A DNA stretch of 64,000 nt from Rhizobiales bacterium SYSU XM002 (lineage in GTDB: Bacteria; Pseudomonadota; Alphaproteobacteria; Rhizobiales; Beijerinckiaceae): contig VWVY01000005.1 in NCBI GenBank assembly GCA_009846685.1, positions 124,001 to 188,000 of the forward strand. The letters run 5' to 3'. Below, one piece after another: positions 1 through 8,129 of this stretch. The notes under the pieces are model-generated. The model did no database searches. It had not been told where the DNA came from and worked only from the letters and a program-made list of their open reading frames with translations. The number at the start of each line of letters is the position of its first letter. Positions within the stretch are counted from its first letter, which is position 1. Position numbers and translations under genes: made by a program.

Positions 1-1
1 G

Positions 2-1531
2 TCGCTTCAGGCCGAAATCATCGCTGCGGCGATTTCGAGTGCGGTCGGAACCCAATCCAACCAGCTCGAACTCGATCCGGACAAGCTGCTCCAGCAACAA
101 CTCAACGATGCGCAGCCGGCCGAGGAGGCAGCACCGAACTGGTTCGAGTTCTCGATCAACCCGGCGCGTGTCGCGCCGGTGCTGCGGCGGCTAGTGACGC
201 CGACACGTACCCGCGCCCGCATTTACGATCGCGATGGCCTGCTCCTGCTCGATACGCGCGCCTTCTACAACCCGTCCGACTTTTCTGAGACCATCCGCCC
301 GGTCGTCGAGGACGATTCGACCTGGACCCTGTTCTCGCGCACCTGGAATGCGGTGAAGCAGAGTTTCGGACGTGTCGATATCGGCCAACCGGAAGCGCTC
401 GCGCCGAACGCGCGTCTGCCTGAGATCGATCGGGCGCTGAAGGGATCGCCGGCCTCTGTCGTCCGCGTGGCGACCAATGGACGGACGATTGTCTTCGCTG
501 CGACCCCGATCCAGCGCGCCAACGCGGTGCGAGGCGTCCTCCTGCTCTCGACACAAGAAGGCGACGTCGACCGGGTGATTGCGGACGAACGGCGCGGCTA
601 TGTCATGGTGTTCCTGATCGCGGCCGGCGTGATGCTGGTTCTCTCCGTTCTCTTGGCCGGAACGATCGCCGAGCCCGTGCGGCGGCTCTCCGATGCGGCG
701 GATCGGGTCCGGCGCGGCATTCGTGCCCGCGAGGAAATTCCCGATTTCTCCGCCCGCTCGGATGAAATCGGTCAGCTCTCGGCCTCGCTGCGGGACATGA
801 CCGGCGCGCTCTACAACCGCATCGAGGCGATCGAACGCTTCGCGGCCGATGTCAGCCACGAACTCAAGAACCCGCTGACCTCGCTCAGAAGTGCCGTCGA
901 AACCTTGCCGTTGGCCAGGAAGGAGGAGAGTCGCGAACGCCTGCTCTCCGTCATCATTCACGATGTCAAACGCCTTGACCGCCTGATTACCGATATCTCG
1001 GATGCCTCGCGTCTCGATGCGGAGTTGCAGCGCGGCGGCTCGGAGCCGTTCGATCTTGTCGCGCTCGCCGAAACGGTCGTCGGCATGAAGCGCGATGTTG
1101 CCCAGCCGGGCGATCCCGAGCTTGTCTTTCATCGCGGCACCCTGCCGAAGGGCAAGGGAACTCTCGTGGTCAACGGGCATGACAGCCGCGTCGTGCAGGT
1201 CCTGACCAATCTTATCGACAACGCGCTTTCGTTCACCGCTCCGGGCAAGCCCGTGGTCGTCACGGTCGGGCATGTCGGCGGAATGGCCGAGATTCGGGTG
1301 GAGGACGGAGGCCCCGGCATCCCCGATCACGCGCTCGAACGCATCTTCGAGCGTTTCTATACGGACCGACCGGATCACGGCTTCGGACAAAACTCCGGCC
1401 TTGGCCTCTCGATCTCGAAGCAGATCGTGCTGGCGCATAACGGCACGATCCGGGCCGACAACATCGTTGACGAAGCCGGCAATCGTTGCGGCGCGCGCTT
1501 TATCGTTCGGCTGCCGGTGGCGAGCCCGTGA
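2..1531 (+). CDS. chvG: Sensor histidine kinase ChvG (ExoS), 5' end missing
   Basis: Membrane histidine kinase of the ChvG-ChvI acid/envelope stress system; it phosphorylates ChvI, whose gene would lie upstream of the window. The frame is open from base 2, so the N-terminus is cut off. Visible in order: a periplasmic part containing TRTRARIYDRDG, a membrane segment encoded near 600-660 (YVMVFLIAAGVMLVLSVLL), a HAMP linker (EPVRRLSDAADRVRRG), the phospho-acceptor box DVSHELKNPLTS, the N box NLIDNALSF, and ATP-lid motifs DGGPGIPD and SGLGLSISKQ. All catalytic motifs look intact. Its stop overlaps the GTG start of hprK by four bases (GTGA), so the two are probably translationally coupled. The pairing with the HPr kinase operon is usual in this order. 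Confidence 0.93.
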   Translation, partial: SLQAEIIAAAISSAVGTQSNQLELDPDKLLQQQLNDAQPAEEAAPNWFEFSINPARVAPVLRRLVTPTRTRARIYDRDGLLLLDTRAFYNPSDFSETIRPVVEDDSTWTLFSRTWNAVKQSFGRVDIGQPEALAPNARLPEIDRALKGSPASVVRVATNGRTIVFAATPIQRANAVRGVLLLSTQEGDVDRVIADERRGYVMVFLIAAGVMLVLSVLLAGTIAEPVRRLSDAADRVRRGIRAREEIPDFSARSDEIGQLSASLRDMTGALYNRIEAIERFAADVSHELKNPLTSLRSAVETLPLARKEESRERLLSVIIHDVKRLDRLITDISDASRLDAELQRGGSEPFDLVALAETVVGMKRDVAQPGDPELVFHRGTLPKGKGTLVVNGHDSRVVQVLTNLIDNALSFTAPGKPVVVTVGHVGGMAEIRVEDGGPGIPDHALERIFERFYTDRPDHGFGQNSGLGLSISKQIVLAHNGTIRADNIVDEAGNRCGARFIVRLPVASP

Positions 1532-1965
1532 GCGAGGGCGGGTATGTCCATGCCTCGGCCTTGGTCGTCGGCGAAAAGGGCGTGCTGGTGCGCGGGCCGT
1601 CAGGTGCGGGGAAATCGCGGCTCGTGGCCGCACTCCGGCAGGCGGCGCAAGCCGGGGGGCGTTTTGCGCGGCTTGTCGGCGACGATCGGGTCGCGCTGCG
1701 GGTTCGCGGCGGCCGGGTTCTCGCAGCGGGGCATCCGGTTGTGGAAGGGCTGCTCGAGCGGCGCGGCATTGGTCTCTGCCGCGTTGCTGTTCTGTCACCC
1801 GCCGTCATCGGACAGGTCGTCGACCTCGTCGCGGAAGCGCCACGGCTGCCGGAGCAGGGCCGCACCATACGGCTGGAAGGTGTCGAGCTGCCGTATTTGC
1901 AGGTCGATGACCGGCTTTCCGGCGCCGATCAGGCGGCTCTGGTGCTATTTTGGCTGTTCGGTTAG
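1528..1965 (+). CDS. hprK: HPr kinase/phosphorylase, short alphaproteobacterial form
   Basis: Phosphorylates and dephosphorylates the regulatory serine of HPr, linking the nitrogen/carbon phosphotransfer chain to two-component signalling. The 145-residue product has only the C-terminal kinase domain, as in other alphaproteobacteria, instead of the about 300 residues of Firmicutes HprK. The P-loop GPSGAGKS is at residues 23-30 and is followed by LVGDDRVALR. I chose the GTG at 1528, which overlaps the chvG stop as GTGA; an upstream in-frame start at 1486 would lie wholly inside chvG. It is followed by manX and ptsH, its HPr substrate. Confidence 0.92.
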   Translation: MSEGGYVHASALVVGEKGVLVRGPSGAGKSRLVAALRQAAQAGGRFARLVGDDRVALRVRGGRVLAAGHPVVEGLLERRGIGLCRVAVLSPAVIGQVVDLVAEAPRLPEQGRTIRLEGVELPYLQVDDRLSGADQAALVLFWLFG

Positions 1966-2116
1966 TTTCGCATGTGCGAAAAAGGGCGAATGCGACGGGT
2001 TTTGCTTGCCAAGTCGAGTTGGCTCGACAAAATGCCCGTCCTGATCGCGCGGGCGGCAGGTCGCCTGACGTGATCGCAACAGCGATCCGGGAACGGAAAG
2101 GTCACGGTATCCGTCG

Positions 2117-2518
2117 ATGATCGGAATGGTATTGGTCAGCCACGGCCAGCTCGCGACCGAGTTTCGCCTGGCGATGGAACACGTGGTGGGGCGGCAGCCG
2201 CAAGTGGCGACTGTCTGCATCGGCCCGGAAGACGACATGGATGCCCGGCGCGGCGAAATCGTGGCCGCCATCAAGGCCGTGGACGCGGGTGATGGCGTGG
2301 TCGTTCTTACCGACATGTTCGGCGGCACGCCCTCGAACCTCGCAATATCGGCGATGAACGGCGCTAACGTTGAGGTGATCGCGGGCATCAATCTCCCGAT
2401 GCTGGTCAAGCTTGCAAAAGTGCGGGAAACGACCCCGCTTGCCGAAGCGGTCACGCAGGCGCAGGATGCCGGCAAGAAATACATCAACGTTGCCAGTCAC
2501 ATCCTGGCAGGTCGCTGA
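2117..2518 (+). CDS. manX: PTS mannose-family EIIA component
   Basis: A 133-residue EIIA domain of the mannose family (EIIA-Man/PtsL), which accepts phosphate from HPr on a histidine. The expected phospho-histidine is His9 in LVSHGQLA, and the family motif TDMFGGTPSN is present. No EIIB, EIIC or EIID sugar permease gene is nearby, so this is a regulatory rather than a sugar-transport PTS. It lies between hprK and ptsH, with 10 bases to ptsH. The 151-base gap before it, downstream of hprK, contains no other recognisable gene. Confidence 0.93.
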   Translation: MIGMVLVSHGQLATEFRLAMEHVVGRQPQVATVCIGPEDDMDARRGEIVAAIKAVDAGDGVVVLTDMFGGTPSNLAISAMNGANVEVIAGINLPMLVKLAKVRETTPLAEAVTQAQDAGKKYINVASHILAGR

Positions 2519-2528
2519 GGCTGAAGCC

Positions 2529-2840
2529 ATGTCGGATGAACCCTGCCCCCCGCCGCCGGTCGTCGAAGGCGCGCTCATCCGCGAGCTTCCCATCATCAAC
2601 CGCAAGGGACTTCATGCCCGCGCGTCGGCGAAGTTCGTGCAGTGCTGCGAGAATTTCACGGCCGATATCCGCGTCACCCGATGCGGCGAAACCGTGGGCG
2701 GCACCTCGATCATGGGGCTTCTGACCCTCGCGGCGGCGCAAGGCACCAGCGTTTCCGTCGCCGCAACCGGCGCGCAGGCAAAAGAGGCCCTGGATGCGCT
2801 CGAAGCGCTGCTCGCCAACCGCTTCGGCGAGGACGAGTAG
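2529..2840 (+). CDS. ptsH: Phosphocarrier protein HPr
   Basis: Small phosphocarrier of the PTS. Residues 24-33 (NRKGLHARAS) hold the PEP-dependent phosphorylation site His29, and Ser60 in GGTSIMGLL aligns with the serine modified by HprK. The 103 residues exceed the usual 85-90 because of a proline-rich N-terminal extension (PCPPPPVVEG). The ATG at 2529 is taken because it leaves this compact domain and starts ten bases after manX; a longer frame would begin inside manX. EI (ptsP) is not in the window. Confidence 0.92.
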   Translation: MSDEPCPPPPVVEGALIRELPIINRKGLHARASAKFVQCCENFTADIRVTRCGETVGGTSIMGLLTLAAAQGTSVSVAATGAQAKEALDALEALLANRFGEDE

Positions 2841-2841
2841 T

Positions 2842-3207
2842 TCAGCTTGACCGGGCGTCGAACCGACGGCGAGCGTCGTCAATCCCGGAGCGGTTTTCCT
2901 TTGCCCAGTCGGCAAGTATCCGGAAGTGGCCGATCAGCGAGCACCCCAGCGCTGTGAGACCATAAGTCACGGCGGGAGGAATCGATGGCTGGACGTTCCG
3001 CCAGACCAGACCATCCCGTTCCAGGCAGCGCAATGTCGCTGTCAGCACGCGTTGCGAGATGTCCGGTACGAGGCGCCGGAGCGCGCTGAACCTGTGATCG
3101 CCGTGTGACAGGTGCAGGAGCACCAGAATGCTCCACTTGTCGCTGATGCCGGCGACGACCTCCCGAACCGGGCAATTCTCAGGCGCGCCTCGATCTTCGC
3201 GGGTCAA
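2842..3207 (-). CDS. HxlR-family transcriptional regulator
   Basis: Winged-helix DNA-binding protein of the HxlR/DUF24 family, whose members often sense electrophiles or aldehydes through an N-terminal cysteine. The core reads CPVREVVAGISDKWSILVLL followed by RFSALRRLVPDISQRVLTATLR, the recognition helix region. The cysteine in ENCPV (residue 12) is at the usual sensor position. The TTG at 3207 is chosen because GGAG lies six bases upstream; a second TTG at 3219 is possible and has no such site. It converges on ptsH with one base between them and is divergent from the SnoaL-like gene, across a palindrome that is a good candidate operator. The ligand is unknown. Confidence 0.9.
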   Translation of the reverse strand: MTREDRGAPENCPVREVVAGISDKWSILVLLHLSHGDHRFSALRRLVPDISQRVLTATLRCLERDGLVWRNVQPSIPPAVTYGLTALGCSLIGHFRILADWAKENRSGIDDARRRFDARSS

Positions 3208-3219
3208 TGGAATCTCCAA

Positions 3220-3254
3220 GGTTACAAAAAAGTGCCTACTTCCTTTTTATAACC
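3220..3254. promoter_or_regulatory. Inverted repeat between hxlR-like and SnoaL-like genes, probable operator
   Basis: GGTTACAAAAA (3220-3230) and TTTTTATAACC (3244-3254) are inverted copies with one mismatch, separated by 13 bases. The element lies just upstream of the HxlR start and about 60 bases upstream of the SnoaL-like ATG, the usual place for a divergent HxlR operator. Assignment to this regulator is inference. Confidence 0.6.
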
Positions 3255-3314
3255 AATAGCACTTCAATCCCCTCAGGCCAAGCCGGCCCCGTCCAACCTG
3301 AGAGGAGAACGCGC

Positions 3315-3800
3315 ATGCCCAAATCCAATTTCTCGCCCGCGAAGGCGGCGACAGCAGCCTTGATCGCCATGGCCTCGCCCGCCTCCGCCGGGGATCTCGA
3401 CACCGTCAAGGCGCTGTATTCGGATGCCTTCTCGGCCACCGGATCGCCTGAAAAGCGCGCCGCAGCATTTGCCGGGCTCGCAGACACCTGGCAGTCGATC
3501 GGCGATTATTCCGGCAAGAACAAGTCGCGCGAGGAACTGACGAAACAACTCGCCGGATTTTTCCAGCTTATTCCGGATCTGACATGGTCGATCGAGCAGA
3601 TCGTCCAGTCGGGCGATACCTATGTCGTCCGTGGCCGTGCGACCGGAACGCCGAAAGGACCGCTGTTCGGGGTTGACGGCAAGGGCAAATCCTTCACGAT
3701 CATGTCGATCGATATCCACAAGGTCGAGAACGGCAAGATCGCAACATCGCACCATGTCGAGGATTGGGCCGGCGCGCTACGGCAGCTTTCCGCCAAGTGA
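3315..3800 (+). CDS. Secreted SnoaL-like (ester cyclase-type) protein
   Basis: A 161-residue SnoaL/NTF2-fold protein. Residues 1-27 look like a signal peptide ending ASPASAGD. The rest (LDTVKALYSDAFSATGSPEKR, then TWSIEQIVQSGDTYVVRGRA and HHVEDWAGALRQL) has the layout of ester-cyclase-like SnoaL proteins acting on small, often polyketide-like or aldehyde, substrates. The ATG at 3315 is preceded by GAGGAG; an upstream in-frame start at 3207 would run through the operator. The divergent HxlR gene is probably its regulator. The substrate cannot be told from the sequence. Confidence 0.8.
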   Translation: MPKSNFSPAKAATAALIAMASPASAGDLDTVKALYSDAFSATGSPEKRAAAFAGLADTWQSIGDYSGKNKSREELTKQLAGFFQLIPDLTWSIEQIVQSGDTYVVRGRATGTPKGPLFGVDGKGKSFTIMSIDIHKVENGKIATSHHVEDWAGALRQLSAK

Positions 3801-3821
3801 TCTGCCGGACGACCCCTAGAC

Positions 3822-3849
3822 CGAGGCGGACGGAAAGTCGCCCGCCTCG
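3822..3849 (+). terminator. GC-rich hairpin after the SnoaL-like gene
   Basis: CGAGGCGG (3822-3829) pairs perfectly with CCGCCTCG (3842-3849) around a 12-base loop, 20 bases after the stop. No uninterrupted T run follows, so termination is only a possibility. Confidence 0.35.
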
Positions 3850-3853
3850 TTCG

Positions 3854-3873
3854 ATATAAAGAAATCTTTATAT
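3854..3873. promoter_or_regulatory. Perfect palindrome upstream of ahcY, possible SahR-type operator
   Basis: ATATAAAGA (3854-3862) and TCTTTATAT (3865-3873) form a perfect 9+2+9 inverted repeat in an otherwise GC-rich stretch, 125 bases before ahcY. It is flanked by a second inverted pair, GAAAGTCG (3833-3840) and CGACTTTC (3882-3889). ArsR-family SahR proteins, which respond to S-adenosylhomocysteine, bind AT-rich palindromes before methionine-cycle genes in proteobacteria. The link to SahR is inference from location and shape; no sahR gene is in the window. Confidence 0.55.
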
Positions 3874-3998
3874 GTTTATTGCGACTTTCGGTATTCTCTG
3901 ATACGGACGGTCCGCCGGCCCGCACGAGGCCGAGCGATCCGGCGCGGCCGGCCGCGAGAAAGCGGCACGCAGGCCGCGCGATCAGCACAGAGGGTTTC

Positions 3999-5390
3999 AT
4001 GGATTACGTCGTCAAGGATATCGGCCTCGCGGATTGGGGTCGCAAGGAAATCAACATGGCCGAGACCGAGATGCCGGGTCTCATGGCTGTCCGCGAGGAG
4101 TACAAGGGTCAGCAGCCGCTCAAGGGCGCACGCATTGCCGGCTGCCTGCACATGACGATCCAGACAGCGGTTCTGATCGAGACGCTCAAGGTGCTCGGCG
4201 CCGACGTCCGCTGGTCGAGCTGCAACATCTATTCGACGCAGGACCATGCAGCCGCCGCCATCGCCAAGACGGGTACGCCGGTGTTCGCGATCAAGGGCGA
4301 GACGCTGGAAGACTATTGGGAATATGTCTACCGCACCGCGCAGTGGGGCGACGGCGGCACCCCGAACATGATCCTCGACGATGGTGGCGATCTCACCATG
4401 TTCATCATCCTCGGTGCCGAGGCCGAGAATGGCGACGCCGCCTTCCTCGACAAGCCGGGCAACGAGGAAGAGACGATTTTCTTCGCGCTGATCAAGAAGG
4501 TGATGAAGGCCAATCCGGGTTGGTTCACCCGCGTGCGCGGCGCCATCAAGGGTGTTTCCGAAGAGACCACCACGGGCGTGCATCGCCTTTACGATCTCGC
4601 CAAGGCGCATCGCCTGCCATTCCCGGCGATCAACGTGAATGATTCGGTCACCAAGTCGAAATTCGACAACCTCTACGGTTGCCGTGAATCGCTCGTCGAT
4701 GCGCTGCGCCGTGGCACGGACGTGATGATGGCCGGCAAGGTCGCGATGGTCGCGGGCTACGGCGACGTCGGCAAGGGTTCGGCCGCCTCGCTCCGCCAGG
4801 CCGGTTGCCGTGTGCTTGTCTCCGAAATTGACCCGATCTGCGCGCTTCAGGCCGCGATGGAAGGCTATGAGGTCACCACGATGGAAGATGCGGCGTCGCG
4901 CGCCGATATCTTCGTCACCTCGACCGGCAACGTGGATGTCATCACGGTCGAGCATATGCGGGCGATGAAGCATCGCGCCATCGTCTGCAATATCGGCCAC
5001 TTCGATTCGGAAATTCAGGTCGCGGGCCTCAAGAACTTCAAGTGGGACAACGTCAAGCCGCAGGTCGACGAGATCGAGTTCCCCGACGGCAAGCGCATCA
5101 TCCTTCTCTCGGAAGGCCGCCTCGTGAACCTCGGCAATGCGACGGGCCATCCGTCCTTCGTGATGTCGTGCTCGTTCTCGAACCAGACGCTGGCGCAGAT
5201 CGAACTCTGGAACCACCACGCCAAATACGAGAACAAGGTCTACACGCTGCCCAAGCACCTCGACGAAAAGGTCGCGGCACTGCATCTCGCCAAGGTCGGT
5301 GCGAAGCTCACCGTGCTTTCCAAGAAGCAGGCGGGCTACATTGGCGTGCCGGAGACCGGCCCGTTCAAGCCCGAGACCTATCGTTACTGA
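3999..5390 (+). CDS. ahcY: Adenosylhomocysteinase (S-adenosyl-L-homocysteine hydrolase)
   Basis: Cytosolic NAD-dependent enzyme that splits S-adenosylhomocysteine into adenosine and homocysteine, removing the inhibitor left by methyltransferases and feeding the methionine cycle. The 463 residues are full length. Start [18 protein letters not shown], then the substrate region [14 protein letters not shown], the catalytic/NAD region [20 protein letters not shown], the Rossmann motif [10 protein letters not shown] and the C-terminal KPETYRY are typical. The ATG at 3999 follows AGAGGG; the frame is open further upstream but the conserved N-terminus begins here. A palindrome lies 125 bases upstream and a strong terminator follows, so it is probably monocistronic. 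Confidence 0.97.
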   Translation: MDYVVKDIGLADWGRKEINMAETEMPGLMAVREEYKGQQPLKGARIAGCLHMTIQTAVLIETLKVLGADVRWSSCNIYSTQDHAAAAIAKTGTPVFAIKGETLEDYWEYVYRTAQWGDGGTPNMILDDGGDLTMFIILGAEAENGDAAFLDKPGNEEETIFFALIKKVMKANPGWFTRVRGAIKGVSEETTTGVHRLYDLAKAHRLPFPAINVNDSVTKSKFDNLYGCRESLVDALRRGTDVMMAGKVAMVAGYGDVGKGSAASLRQAGCRVLVSEIDPICALQAAMEGYEVTTMEDAASRADIFVTSTGNVDVITVEHMRAMKHRAIVCNIGHFDSEIQVAGLKNFKWDNVKPQVDEIEFPDGKRIILLSEGRLVNLGNATGHPSFVMSCSFSNQTLAQIELWNHHAKYENKVYTLPKHLDEKVAALHLAKVGAKLTVLSKKQAGYIGVPETGPFKPETYRY

Positions 5391-5439
5391 GGCATCCGGC
5401 GCGCGCCGCCGGATATTCTCCTTCTGTTCCGACTAATCC

Positions 5440-5476
5440 AACGCGTCCGGGAAGCCGGGCGCGTTATTTGTTTGTT
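5440..5476 (+). terminator. Rho-independent terminator of ahcY
   Basis: AACGCGTCCGG (5440-5450) pairs over 11 positions with CCGGGCGCGTT (5455-5465), with one G-T wobble and a GAAG loop, followed by ATTTGTTTGTT. A second hairpin, ATCCGGCG/CGCCGGAT at 5394-5414, sits immediately after the stop codon. Confidence 0.85.
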
Positions 5477-5603
5477 AACCACTTCCTGCGGGAGTCACTC
5501 GACGATTAAAGTGCGCCCGCGCGTATCGCTCCGGTGATTCGCGGCGCGGCGGCGCAAAAGGATTTCGCGCGAAAATGGCGGCTAAGCGCGAGGAGGCCAG
5601 GAG

Positions 5604-8117
5604 ATGGAGGACGAGGCAGCTCCGGCGGGCGATCTTGGGCGGAAGATCGCGCGGGAGGCCGATGTGAGATCGCCGTGGCGAACCGGCGCCGCGCGGCTGG
5701 CCCTGCGCGCAGCCCCGATCGTTGCCAGCATCTCGACTTACGGGCAGGCTCTCGCGGCCGGAAATGACGGGTTCGAACTGCGTCTGCCCGCTCAGGTCAT
5801 GAGCCGTTTCGAAATCGTCGGCGCCACCATCCCGCTCTCGATCGCGCTTCTGGCGGTAACCCTCTATGCCGCGACCATTTCCATCCTGCATGTCCGCGCC
5901 CGCCGGATCTGGAACGATCATTTCGAGGAGCAGAACCGCGCCATCCAGGATGCGCAGGCACAGGTCGAGCGGTCCCATCTGTTTCTGGCCTCCGATCGTC
6001 AGCTTCTGGTCGCCTGGAACGGCCAGACAGGCGAGCCGGAATTCGAGGGTGATCCCGGCATCATCCTCGAAACGACGGTGCCGCAGCGCGTGCTTGCCTT
6101 TGGCGATTGGCTCCCGGAGGAAGATGCGCGCCGCGTCGATCACCGCCTGATGGCCCTGCGGTCGTCCGGAACAGCATTTTCCGAACAACTCCGCTCCCTG
6201 CGCGGCGATCACGTCGAGATCGAGGGCAGGCCCATTGCCGGGCGGGCGGTGATGTCGATCCGCATCGCCACCGGCGAGCGCCTCGCGCTGGCGCGACTGA
6301 TGGACGAGAAAAACGCGCTCGAACTCGCACAAAATCAGCTGCGCTCGGTCGTCGAGGCCATTCCCCAACCGGTCTGGCTGCGCGACCGTGCCGGCAAGCT
6401 TGGCTGGGTGAACACCGCCTATGCGCAGGCGGTGGATGCGCCGGGCCCCGAAGTCGTTCTGCGTACCCAGACCGAAATTCTCGACAGCGACGACCGTGCC
6501 GCGATTCGCCGCCGACAGGCTGACAGCGGACGTTATCATGGCTCCGTCACGGCGATCTTTGCCGGCGAGCGGCGCAAAGTCGATGTCGTCGAGGTCGCCG
6601 GGCCGGAAGGCGGTGGCGGCTTCGCGCTCGACATGAGCGAATTGGAGGCCACCCGGCAGGCGCTCGAACGGCAGATGGAAGCGCATGTCAGAACGCTCGA
6701 CGAACTGCCGAGCGCTGTCGCGATCTTTGATCGCGCCCAGCGCCTCACCTATTCTAACCGCGCCTTCGCCGATCTTTTCGCGCTCGACGCCCAGTTCCTC
6801 GGCAACCACCCTAGCAACGCCGAGCTGCTCGATCACCTCCGGGCCAAGGGACGCTTGCCGGAAGCCTCGAACTACCGCGAGTGGAAAGCGCACCTCATTG
6901 CCCAGTTTGCGGCCACCGAGCAGGCTGAGCGCGGCTGGCGCCTCCCGAACGGGCGTTCGCTGCGGGTGGTGACGACCCCGAACCCGCAAGGCGGGCTGAC
7001 CTACCTCTTCGAGGACGAGACCGAGCGTTTCACGCTCGAAACCTCCTACGACCGGCTGAAAAACACCCAGTGGGAAACCCTGATGGCGCTGTCGGAAGGC
7101 GTTGGCGTGTTCGGTTCCGACGGGTGCCTGCAACTGTCGAACCCGGCCTTTGCCGATCTGTTCGGCATCGCGCCGGAAACGTTGCAGGGGTCCCCCCATG
7201 TCGAGGAGGTCGCGGCCGCCTCGACCAAGGCGCCGAAGGAATGCTGGCGCACGATCATTGGGATTGTCTGCCTGTTGGCGGAAGCGCGCGACGACAAGCA
7301 GTTTGAGGTTGCCGCGCAGGACGGGCGTATCCTCCACGTGACGACGACGCCACTTCCCGAGCGCGCGACGCTGGTGACCGTCGCCGATGTCACCGACACT
7401 GTGGAGGCTGAGACGCGCCTGCGCGAGCACAACGAGGCTTTGCGGCAGGCGGCGCGCCTGCGGACGGATTTCATCAAGAGCGTGTCGTTCGAATTGCGCT
7501 CGCCTCTGACCTCGGTGGTCGGGCTGGCGCAGGCGCTCGCCGGCGGTGTCGCGGGCGAGCTCAACCCGAAGCAGCTTTCCTACACGCAGGATCTTTCCCG
7601 CGCGGCCGATGCGGTGTTGACGATCACTTCGGACATTCTCGATCTTGCGGACGTCGAGGCCGGGGCCGGCATCGAGATCGAAAAGAGCGACGTCGACATC
7701 GCCGGCGCGATCAGCGAGGCGATGGAGGGGCTCAAGGATCGCCTCGGCGATGCCAAGGTGCGCCTCTCGATCAATTTGCCGAGCGGGATCGCGACGATCC
7801 GCGCCGATGCCAAGCGATTCCGCCACATTGTGTTCAATCTGCTCGCCAACGCCATCGCCTATTCCGGACCCGGCGATACCGTGCGCCTCGCCGTCCGCCG
7901 GGCCGAGGGCGGCATCGCGATCGACGTTACCGATCCGGGTCGTGAGCAGGGACTGGAGGTTTCGCCGGGCCAGGGACACGTGCCGAGCGTCGAGCGCGGC
8001 CACGGCCTCCGGTTCTCGCTCGCCAAGGCGCTCACGAAGCTGCATGGCGGCAGCCTCGGCGTCAGCGATGACGGCAAGGGCGGGCATACGACAACCGTCG
8101 TGCTACCGGATGCGTGA
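5604..8117 (+). CDS. divL: DivL-like PAS-domain pseudo-histidine kinase
   Basis: An 837-residue membrane-anchored kinase-like protein. An N-terminal hydrophobic stretch and a clear membrane segment (about 72-95, IVGATIPLSIALLAVTLYAA) are followed by three PAS-like units (VVEAIPQPVWLRDRAGKL; DELPSAVAIFDRAQRL; EGVGVFGSDGCLQLSNPAF), a HisKA dimerisation helix and an HATPase domain. The H-box reads SVSFELRSPLT: the phospho-acceptor His is Phe629. The ATPase N box (FNLLANAIAYS) is present but the G1 region (VTDPGREQG) and G2 region (GHGLRFSLAKAL) are altered. Caulobacter DivL has Tyr at this position and signals to the CckA-CtrA cell-cycle pathway, so I read this as its homologue. It sits between ahcY and tsaE, 12 bases before the latter, with GGAGG-type sites upstream. 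Confidence 0.75.
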   Translation: MEDEAAPAGDLGRKIAREADVRSPWRTGAARLALRAAPIVASISTYGQALAAGNDGFELRLPAQVMSRFEIVGATIPLSIALLAVTLYAATISILHVRARRIWNDHFEEQNRAIQDAQAQVERSHLFLASDRQLLVAWNGQTGEPEFEGDPGIILETTVPQRVLAFGDWLPEEDARRVDHRLMALRSSGTAFSEQLRSLRGDHVEIEGRPIAGRAVMSIRIATGERLALARLMDEKNALELAQNQLRSVVEAIPQPVWLRDRAGKLGWVNTAYAQAVDAPGPEVVLRTQTEILDSDDRAAIRRRQADSGRYHGSVTAIFAGERRKVDVVEVAGPEGGGGFALDMSELEATRQALERQMEAHVRTLDELPSAVAIFDRAQRLTYSNRAFADLFALDAQFLGNHPSNAELLDHLRAKGRLPEASNYREWKAHLIAQFAATEQAERGWRLPNGRSLRVVTTPNPQGGLTYLFEDETERFTLETSYDRLKNTQWETLMALSEGVGVFGSDGCLQLSNPAFADLFGIAPETLQGSPHVEEVAAASTKAPKECWRTIIGIVCLLAEARDDKQFEVAAQDGRILHVTTTPLPERATLVTVADVTDTVEAETRLREHNEALRQAARLRTDFIKSVSFELRSPLTSVVGLAQALAGGVAGELNPKQLSYTQDLSRAADAVLTITSDILDLADVEAGAGIEIEKSDVDIAGAISEAMEGLKDRLGDAKVRLSINLPSGIATIRADAKRFRHIVFNLLANAIAYSGPGDTVRLAVRRAEGGIAIDVTDPGREQGLEVSPGQGHVPSVERGHGLRFSLAKALTKLHGGSLGVSDDGKGGHTTTVVLPDA

Positions 8118-8129
8118 GGGAGCCTTGCG

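Noticed and set aside
191-1798. Long minus-strand frame opposite chvG and hprK (similar ones at 3876-5285, 10828-12438 and 13434-14708)
   Set aside because: Codon-position shadow of high-GC genes; translations are Arg-rich without motifs.
3801-3998. SAH or SAM riboswitch before ahcY
   Set aside because: I looked for the SAH-riboswitch core pattern and found none; the palindrome fits a protein operator better. A covariance-model search would settle it.
5394-5414. ATCCGGCG/CGCCGGAT hairpin as the main ahcY terminator
   Set aside because: The stem is good but only a mixed pyrimidine stretch follows; the hairpin at 5440-5465 with its T-rich tail is the better terminator.
5475-8087. Open frame of 870 codons on the minus strand opposite the DivL-like gene
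   Set aside because: Low-information, Arg/Asp/Gly-rich translation typical of the complement of GC-rich coding DNA; the plus strand encodes recognisable PAS and kinase domains.
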